A DNA stretch of 13,876 nucleotides from assembly GCA_000482145.1 (NCBI GenBank), contig AUXH01000514.1, forward strand, positions 1-13,876. Direction: 5' to 3'. A program made the translations under genes and the position numbers. The first letter of the stretch is position 1, and every line of letters begins with the position of its first letter. Positions 1-5,862 of the stretch are shown piece by piece. This stretch comes from Strigomonas culicis (taxonomy: Eukaryota; Euglenozoa; Kinetoplastea; Trypanosomatida; Trypanosomatidae). The notes under the pieces were generated by a model. It was not told the DNA's origin. It made no database searches and saw nothing but the letters and a program-made list of their open reading frames with translations.

Positions 1-304
1 ATGTTTTTTTTTTCTAAGTTTCCTAAAACACTGAAAATAGGAAAAACGATCTGCACACCACTGAGCGTGTACAACATTGACTGCCGTGGGGCGCGGCGCA
101 GCGCATAGCTCTTATGCTGTTCAGCTGCTCGTATATACTCAAGAGTGCTCCCTGCCCATGCACTGTACTTCTCTCGCTTCCCTTTCCTCTCTCTATCTCT
201 CTCTCGCTCAGTGAAGTGACCTCTCTCAGCGATCCTTTTCTCTTTCAACAATCGATATTATTCTTCTTTCTTTCTCTCTCCCCATTCCCTCTGCGTCCCT
301 CGCG
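1..304. other. Upstream spacer and leader of the LRR gene
   Basis: No gene is supported here. The first 110 bases are mixed sequence with a short GC-rich patch near 88-105. From about 165 onward the + strand is almost pure pyrimidine, with CT and TCT runs, and stays so up to the ATG at 305. No ATG occurs on the + strand between the last AG (228-229) and the gene start. The short frame at 114-320 is low-complexity Ser/Leu/Phe sequence produced by the pyrimidine tract and is not a gene. Confidence 0.7.
173..229 (+). promoter_or_regulatory. Predicted trans-splice acceptor for the LRR gene
   Basis: A dense C/T tract covers about 173-209 and is followed by AG at 210-211; a second AG lies at 228-229. 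No further AG occurs before the ATG at 305, so the 5' leader would be about 75-95 nt. This is the arrangement expected for spliced-leader addition in trypanosomatids. The exact site is inferred, not shown. Confidence 0.55.
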
Positions 305-1198
305 ATGGCCTCCCGCGTGACTGCCCGCCGCGCCCTGGTGGTGCTGGCCGTGCTGGTGGCGGTGCTGTGCACGCACTGCGCCGCCGACAAGGTGAGGGAG
401 ACGGTCGCCTTCCTGCACGGCCTGCAGGCCGTCTTCCCCGACTATCTCGCTACGACGTCGTCGAACTAGGATAACTACTGCAACTGGACATGGGCGAACG
501 CGCCTCTCGTCCACGTGTATTGCGATAATAATGAGAGGCTCATTATCAGTGTTATGAATTGGACGGCGGCGACGACCAGCAGCTGGCCGGAGGTGACGGG
601 CGACGACGTGGCAGTGGCATTGATGGTTTTGCAGGTGCCAGAGGGCCGTAGGCTGACGCTGCCGGCGAGCTGGTCGCGTCTGTCTATGCTTCATACGTTG
701 TCGATGTACAGTGGTCTGGTCGGTACACTGCCTGCAACATGGGGCAACCTGTCGTCTTTGCAGTCCCTCATGTTGTACAATAACGAATTGACAGGCACGC
801 TGCCGGTGGCATGGGCGCAACTGTACTCGTTGACGAGTCTGATCTTGAACGGCAACACGCTGACCGGCACGCTGCCGGCAGAGTGGGCTCATTTGTCCTC
901 CTTGACGACGTTGAATTTGGGGTGGAACGCGCTGACCGGGTCGCTGCCGGCGGCGTGGTCCGCGATGACCTCCTTGACGTTCCTGTGGCTAGAGGGCAAC
1001 CGCTTCTGCGGCTGCGAGCCGGACAGCTGGAAGACGGTGCCTGCGCTGCACAACGCGGTGGAGGACATGGCGGTCGCGCGGGCCGATTGCAGTGTCGCGA
1101 ACAGCTGCAGTAGCCGCAACGCGGCGGGGACCCCTCTGAGCTGCGCGCTGGCGGCCGTGGTGGCTGCGGCGGTCCTCGCCGGTCTCGCCGCCGCGTAG
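305..1198 (+). pseudogene. PSA/GP46-like GPI-anchored leucine-rich-repeat surface protein, interrupted by an in-frame TAG
   Basis: The reading frame from ATG 305 to TAG 1196-1198 has 298 codons and one internal stop, TAG at 467-469 (codon 55). Residues 1-27 form a typical signal peptide: basic start, Leu/Val/Ala-rich core, then a Cys-Ala-Ala end. A Cys/Trp-containing N-cap (around YCNW) follows the stop. Five leucine-rich repeats run from about residue 118 to 236, one of 23 and four of 24 residues, with the pattern TLPxxWxxLxSLxxLxLxxNxLTG. The last repeat ends in FCGC, followed by PDSW and a Cys-containing cap, as in Leishmania PSA/GP46 proteins. The last 20 or so residues are hydrophobic Ala/Val/Leu, consistent with a GPI-attachment signal. 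All parts of a surface-anchored LRR protein are present and the frame is otherwise open. A pseudogene is the simplest reading; an allele, readthrough or a sequencing error are alternatives. Translation restarting after the stop would lack the signal peptide. Confidence 0.8.
656..1012 (+). repeat. Five tandem leucine-rich repeats (about 72 bp each)
   Basis: Units begin at about 656, 725, 797, 869 and 941, each encoding TLP or SLP followed by xxW. The first unit is 69 bp, one codon short in the SMYSGLVG segment, and the others are 72 bp. The units are similar but not identical in DNA, so they are an older tandem array rather than a fresh duplication. Arrays of this type vary in copy number among PSA family members. 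Confidence 0.85.
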
Positions 1199-2227
1199 CC
1201 GACGACTTCCAGCGACGTGCTGCACGACGCCGTCTGCCCTAGGCGCTCAAGGAGCTCTGCGCGCGTGGGAGGTTGTGTGTGAGCTTGCGGCCCCCAGTGG
1301 CTCGCCTCGCTCTTGTTGCGTCGGCATGTGTAGGGGCTTTATATACTGATGCGTTTCGTTCTTTTCTTTCTTTATCCTAGAACACTGAGAGTATGATTGA
1401 GGATTCTTTCTCTGGTCTAGTGAGTGTTATTTCTCTTTTCGTCATTCTTTTTTGTTTATGAGTATGCCAACTCCAAATATATAATCGTTTTTTTTTTCAC
1501 TTTTGTTTTATGCTCGTCACCACCATAGCAGTAACTGCGAGGTGGAGCTTCGTTTCCCCAGAGCTGCGCGCTTGTCAGCTCGTTGGCTTTTCTGAGGAAA
1601 AGCACAGGAATCGAACCATGTAGTGATAGGGTTTTAAATCCCTTTTTTCTTTTTTTTTTATGAAATATAGGAGCCATAAAAGGCGATTATTATATATCTC
1701 TAAGATGTAGTGAGAAACAACTAAATTCTCTTGACAAACTAGAAACGATGGAATGCGAGACTCCATCACTGGTTGAAAGCAAGTAAGTAAGAAACCCCAC
1801 CAATAACAATACTACATAACTACACAACGTAAAGTGATAGCTATACTCTGTGTCGCGCCACACGGTAGCCGGTGGTGGATACTCTGTGGTGTGCTCATGG
1901 CTTTTTTTACTTACTATTTAGGAAGAAAAAAAGGAAAACAAATATCTTTCTTTGGATCTCTTTTCAAATTACTTCTGAATCGCCCTTTCTCTACCTTGGT
2001 TTGTGTGTGTACATGTATGTGATGCACGGTGGAAGCCCTCCTTCGTTGCGTATGCGTGCAGTTCTCCCTGCACATGAACAGCACTTTTCTCTCTCTCCTA
2101 TCGCCCCTCTTGACCACAAGTCCTTGTTTATTATTTTTTCTGCTCCTTTCACAGTGTGAAAAGACGAATAGCATCTCTTGCTCACTGTGCGGTTGGCTCT
2201 ACTCGTCATTCACTGTGTGCCATTTCC
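1199..2227. other. Spacer between the LRR gene and the SNW gene
   Basis: The first 130 bases remain GC-rich and probably belong to the 3' UTR of the LRR gene. From about 1360 the sequence becomes AT-rich with T runs. Two small items stand out. One is a perfect 7-bp inverted repeat (GCTTTTC/GAAAAGC, 1586-1603). The other, next to it, is a minus-strand match to the tRNA B-box consensus at 1607-1617. Short open frames at 1834-2159 on + and 1456-1769 on - are low-complexity or weak and show none of the strong GC3 bias of real genes here. Confidence 0.6.
2086..2154 (+). promoter_or_regulatory. Predicted trans-splice acceptor for the SNW gene
   Basis: Pyrimidine-rich stretches at 2086-2110 and 2122-2150 end in TTTCACAG, with AG at 2153-2154. 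The remaining leader of 73 nt contains no ATG before 2228, which supports 2228 as the start codon. The site is inferred from sequence only. Confidence 0.6.
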
Positions 2228-3583
2228 ATGGCCCACCCAGCGGACAAGGTCAACTACTACGATGGCGGCGCCTTCGCAGAGCTGCCGTATGCCCAGTACC
2301 CCCTGAACTTAGGCAGGCAGCCGCTGCCGCCCAGCGTGGTGGAGGCGATGCACGGCCGTCGCGCCGCGGCCCCGGCGGCGCCGCCGCCCGTCGCGAGCGC
2401 GGCGCTGGTCGTGGCCGCGGCCCCGGCGCTGGCGGCCGACGAGACTGCCGCCCGCACGCGGCAGGCGCTGGAGGCGACCCTCGCCGGGCGCGTGGTCAAG
2501 ACGTCCGAGAAGGACATCAACTTTAGCGGGAAGCACGTCACGCGCCACGACACGGAGCGGCAGCGCGCGAAGGCGGCGCTCGCCCTGGCGCTGCCGACCG
2601 CGGCCGTGGCCGGCGGCAGCGAGACGGATGGCGTCATCCGCTCCCCCACCAAGAAGAAGGTCACCGCGTTCGACCTTGTGGTGGACCAAGGCGGCGCGCA
2701 GCAGCCGGCGGGCGGCGCCGGCGCGACGGCGGCGAAGGCGGAGAACGTGTCGGTGCCCTTCTGCGTGAGCGACTGGCACAACAAGAAGAAGCTGGTGGTG
2801 TCGGTCGAGCAGCGGCTCGCGCAGGGGCACGTCGACGAGGTGCCGGACGCGATCGGCGAGTCCGTCATCGCGCTCGCGACGGCGATGCGGCAGGCGGCCC
2901 GCACCGTCGCCGACGAGATGGAGGTGAAGAACAAGGCGACCGCGGAGGAGCAGGAGCGCGAGCAGGCCAAGGCGGAGCTCGCCGAGGCCGAGCGCGCGAA
3001 GCAGCTGCTGGAGCAGAACGCCGCGCGCCAGCGCAACGCGGACCGGCGCCACGAGACGCGCGAGGCGCGGCTGCAGCGCGTGAAGCTCGAGCGCGACCTG
3101 CACGAGCGCGAGCGGCAGGAGCGCAGGCGCCAGCGGCTGCTGGAGCGCGCGGCGGCGCGGCTGAACATCACGGTGGAGGACCTCGAGGCGGACGAGCAGC
3201 TGCTGCGCACGGTCGAGAGCGCGGAGGTCGCCGTGCAGCTCCCCGACGGCACGCACACCGCCGCGGCGGGCGGCGGCACCGGCGCCGGCGGCGACCGGCC
3301 CACCAGCCTCTACGCGGACGAGTTCGAGGACGAGCGCGCGAACAGGCGCTACGCGCGCGGCGGGGTCTTCGCAAGCGCCGTCATCAGCAACGAGGGCATC
3401 CGCCGTGAGATGGACGCGCTCGCCGCGCGGGCGGCACAGGGGGACGACCAGCCGCCCACGCAGAACGGCATACGGCTGCGCGAGCAGGACGCCAGCAGCC
3501 AGGAGGAGGAGGAGGAGGAGGACAGCGACGCAGAGGATACGAAGCAGATGGCCTCCTTGCTGAAGAAGAAGAGGCACTTGTAG
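2228..3583 (+). CDS. SNW/SKIP family protein (Prp45/SNW1-like splicing factor)
   Basis: A 451-residue nuclear protein of the SNW/SKIP family, which in other eukaryotes is a spliceosome component associated with Prp19-type complexes. The ATG at 2228 is the first one after the acceptor AG; the in-frame sequence upstream lacks an ATG. The N-terminus carries the family's DGGAF block (residues 12-16) followed by AQYPLNLGR (22-30). SPTKKK at 139-144 matches the conserved SPSRK-type segment. The name-giving core motif SNWKN appears as SDWHN at 181-185. Residues about 200-310 are a long, highly charged Glu/Arg/Ala helix, probably coiled coil. LYADEFEDERxxRR, around residue 360, resembles the family's YNDEYDER region. 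The tail has six consecutive Glu (426-431, GAG codons), an acidic patch and a basic end. Alanine-rich low complexity at about 45-72 may be disordered. In this lineage it would mainly serve trans-splicing. Confidence 0.88.
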   Translation: MAHPADKVNYYDGGAFAELPYAQYPLNLGRQPLPPSVVEAMHGRRAAAPAAPPPVASAALVVAAAPALAADETAARTRQALEATLAGRVVKTSEKDINFSGKHVTRHDTERQRAKAALALALPTAAVAGGSETDGVIRSPTKKKVTAFDLVVDQGGAQQPAGGAGATAAKAENVSVPFCVSDWHNKKKLVVSVEQRLAQGHVDEVPDAIGESVIALATAMRQAARTVADEMEVKNKATAEEQEREQAKAELAEAERAKQLLEQNAARQRNADRRHETREARLQRVKLERDLHERERQERRRQRLLERAAARLNITVEDLEADEQLLRTVESAEVAVQLPDGTHTAAAGGGTGAGGDRPTSLYADEFEDERANRRYARGGVFASAVISNEGIRREMDALAARAAQGDDQPPTQNGIRLREQDASSQEEEEEEDSDAEDTKQMASLLKKKRHL

Positions 3584-3624
3584 ATGGAGAACAGGAGAGA
3601 GGAAAGGCACACATAGTTGTATTG

Positions 3625-3640
3625 TATATATATATATATA
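3625..3640. repeat. (TA)8 microsatellite
   Basis: Eight uninterrupted TA units about 40 bp after the stop codon of the SNW gene, probably within its 3' UTR. Likely to vary in length between isolates. Confidence 0.9.
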
Positions 3641-3757
3641 AGCACATTAAAGAGAAAAAAAGGTAAATGGTTCCATGTAGGTGTCCCGGTTAGCGTAAGG
3701 GAGCGACATTGGCTATCATAAGTGCCCAATTACATAATGATGAGTTGAGAAGTACAT

Positions 3758-3860
3758 TTTTTTTTCCCTCTCCCACTTTTCTCTCTCTCTTTCTCACACA
3801 CCAACACTCCATTTAGTAATACAAATATATTTGTTAGGTGCTTGTTTCCCTCTCCTGCAG
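3758..3860 (+). promoter_or_regulatory. Predicted trans-splice acceptor region for the polyprenyl synthase gene
   Basis: Two candidate acceptors are visible. A tract at 3758-3798 leads to AG at 3815-3816. The tract CTTGTTTCCCTCTCCTGCAG ends in AG at 3859-3860. The second is closer to consensus and gives a 47-nt leader. No ATG occurs between either site and 3908, so the start is the same for both. Confidence 0.55.
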
Positions 3861-3907
3861 TTCTTTTCTTAGTGTTGCCTCCGTTGTAGTTTTACCGTTA
3901 GCCTTGG

Positions 3908-4990
3908 ATGTACAAGCTCTCCCCGCGCCTGGCGTGCCTAGCCAAAACCGCCGCGCAGGGCAGCGGCGTGCTCACGGACAAGGGCCGCCCGTTCGCGCTG
4001 GTGCAGCGTGAAATCGACGCGATCAAGACGCACATCCACAACCTCGTCGTGAACCGCCACAACGAGGTGCTGGACCACGCGGGCAAGTACGTGCTGGCGG
4101 AGGGCGGCAAGCTCATGCGGCCGGCGCTGGTCGCCCTGATGGCCCACGCGATGGTCGCGCCGGAGCTGAGCGCGCGCTGGATGGCGGAGCCGCTGCAGTC
4201 GCTGGACGACGTGACGCCCGGGACCCTCAACCCCTTCCTGCGCCTCGCGGAGGTGACTGAGCTCATCCACACGGCGTCGCTCGTGCACGACGACGTGATA
4301 GACAACAGCACCACGCGCCGCGGCCGGCTCGCGCTGCACCAGGTGTACGACGCCAAGCGCGCGGTGCTGGCGGGGGACTACCTCCTCGCGCGCGCGTCGT
4401 TCTACATCGCGACGGTCCAGGTGCCGCGCGTGGTCATCCTCATGACCACCGCGCTCGAGGAGCTGACCGCCGGCGAGCTGATGCAGATGGACGGCTGCTT
4501 CGACGTCGAGCGCTACGAGCAGAAGAGCTTCTGCAAGACGGCGTCGCTCATCAGCAACTCGCTCGCGTCGGTGGCTGTGCTCGCGGACCCCGCGAGTGAG
4601 GCGAAGGAGCTGCTGGCCTTCAACTTTGGGCACCACCTCGGCGTCGCCTTCCAGATCGTCGACGACTGCCTCGACCTCACCGGCGACGAGAAGACGCTGG
4701 GCAAGCCTAAGCTCGCGGACATGAAGGAGGGCATCGCGACGCTGCCGGTGCTGCTGGCCGCGCGGCAGGACGCGAAGGTGGACGAGATGGTGCGCCGCCG
4801 CTTCGGCGTAGAGGGCGACGCCGCGTACTGCATGGAGGTGGTTGAGCGCACCGGTGCCGTCGCCGAGGCGATGCACCGCGCCGACGAGCACTGTCGACTG
4901 GGCATCCAGGAGTTGTCGGGGCTGCACTCGTCGCCGGCGCGCGAGGCGCTCGAGAATGCGCTCAACCTCGTCCTCAATCGCAAGTCGTAA
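3908..4990 (+). CDS. Long-chain trans-polyprenyl (solanesyl-type) diphosphate synthase
   Basis: A 360-residue trans-isoprenyl diphosphate synthase. It condenses isopentenyl diphosphate onto an allylic primer to make the long side chain of ubiquinone (the COQ1 role). GGKLMRP (residues 66-72) is the conserved IPP-binding block. The first Asp-rich motif is DDVID (128-132), followed by RRG. The second is DDCLD (252-256) in QIVDDCLDLTGD. Both bind Mg2+ and the diphosphates. The residue five before the first motif is a small Ala (123), which in this family leaves room for a long product. That argues against farnesyl diphosphate synthase, which carries a bulky aromatic there. The length is about that of the solanesyl diphosphate synthases described in Trypanosoma. 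The N-terminus has Lys/Arg and no acidic residue in the first 20, so mitochondrial import is possible but unproven. Chain length cannot be read from sequence. Confidence 0.9.
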   Translation: MYKLSPRLACLAKTAAQGSGVLTDKGRPFALVQREIDAIKTHIHNLVVNRHNEVLDHAGKYVLAEGGKLMRPALVALMAHAMVAPELSARWMAEPLQSLDDVTPGTLNPFLRLAEVTELIHTASLVHDDVIDNSTTRRGRLALHQVYDAKRAVLAGDYLLARASFYIATVQVPRVVILMTTALEELTAGELMQMDGCFDVERYEQKSFCKTASLISNSLASVAVLADPASEAKELLAFNFGHHLGVAFQIVDDCLDLTGDEKTLGKPKLADMKEGIATLPVLLAARQDAKVDEMVRRRFGVEGDAAYCMEVVERTGAVAEAMHRADEHCRLGIQELSGLHSSPAREALENALNLVLNRKS

Positions 4991-5862
4991 ACCCTCGAGC
5001 GCACCTGTCACAAGAATTATCAAAAAAAAAAAAGGAGGGATGTAGAGAGAGAGGGAAGGAGCGAGGGGCGCCCGTAAGTCTTTCTCGATCCATACGCTTT
5101 CCACATTCATTTATGTTTGCTTTTATTCTGTTTATTCATTTAATTGGTTCTCATCCCTTCGCCCTTTAGGTGTGCGCTCTTTTCTGTTCTTTTATCGAGT
5201 AGTTGTGGCTCCATGAATGGACTTCATAGGAAGAAACAAAAAAAAAAACAGAAAGAGAAAGAAAGAGAAGGGGGTAAAATAAGGGAAGTGTGGTCAACGC
5301 TTAACTCCACACATGTGAAGTGTGTATTTGTGTGAAAGGCGATTGTGTGTGTACCCACATATGGCTTCCGTTACCTCAAACGTCACCGTTTTTTGTGTCC
5401 TTAATACGCTATCATTACTATTATTGATTTGTGAGTTTCGCTTTTTTGTTTTTGGTTTTCCATAATCGAACTTAGTATTAAATTCAAACCTTAATTGTGA
5501 GGAAAGAACGTGTAAGATTGTGCGCATAGGCATACACATATATCAACACATGTTCACAAAGTGAAAGGAACATAGCTAATAGAAAAAAAAAAGAAAAACA
5601 CCTACCTCTCGGTACTTCATCTACTGTTTATTATTATGACGATGATTATCACATGACATCCCCTCTTTATGGTTCTCGCTTCTTTTTTTTTTATCCTCTC
5701 AGTTTTTTTCAGCCTCCGTTATCATTAAAAAGCTCTTCTTTCTCTTTTTAGTTCTCTTCTTTTTTTTTATATCGCAAATTACCGAAATTAAATATATTTA
5801 ACAAAAATAAAACACACAAAAAAAAACTCTAATTATTTTCACCACCTCAAAACAAAACAATC
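4991..5862. other. Spacer between polyprenyl synthase and GDH genes
   Basis: An 872-bp AT-rich region. It contains an A run (5023-5033), A/G-rich sequence at 5230-5285, and a long T-rich zone from about 5670 to 5770 that leads into the splice signals of GDH. Small open frames (for example 5144-5335 on + and 5294-5539 on -) have AT-rich codon use unlike the neighbouring genes and no recognisable motifs. Probably 3' UTR, intergenic and 5' leader sequence only. Confidence 0.6.
5733..5751 (+). promoter_or_regulatory. Predicted trans-splice acceptor for GDH
   Basis: The tract at 5733-5749 (CTCTTCTTTCTCTTTTT) ends in AG at 5750-5751. Earlier AGs lie at 5701-5702 and 5711-5712. No AG or ATG occurs between 5751 and the start at 5863, so the leader would be about 111 nt. 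It is T-rich at first and then strikingly A-rich. Confidence 0.6.

Larger units (their letters stand above)
3584..3907. other. Spacer between SNW and polyprenyl synthase genes
   Basis: A 324-bp intergenic stretch. It holds a (TA)8 microsatellite at 3625-3640, A-rich sequence, and then two pyrimidine blocks (3758-3798 and 3842-3858) that fit trans-splicing of the next gene. No coding potential or structured RNA was recognised. Confidence 0.6.

Noticed and set aside
467..469. TAG as a reassigned sense codon, as in some Blastocrithidia-like trypanosomatids
   Set aside because: TAG appears to be the normal terminator of this gene (1196-1198) and of the SNW gene (3581-3583), and no other gene in the window has an internal TAG.
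2257..3610. Long minus-strand frames opposite the SNW gene
   Set aside because: Arg/Ser/Leu/Ala-rich translations caused by the high GC of the sense gene; the + strand frame carries the recognisable SNW motifs.
3676..3725. A tRNA A-box-like segment (TTAGCGTAAGGG) near 3692
   Set aside because: No B-box follows within a plausible distance and no cloverleaf can be drawn.
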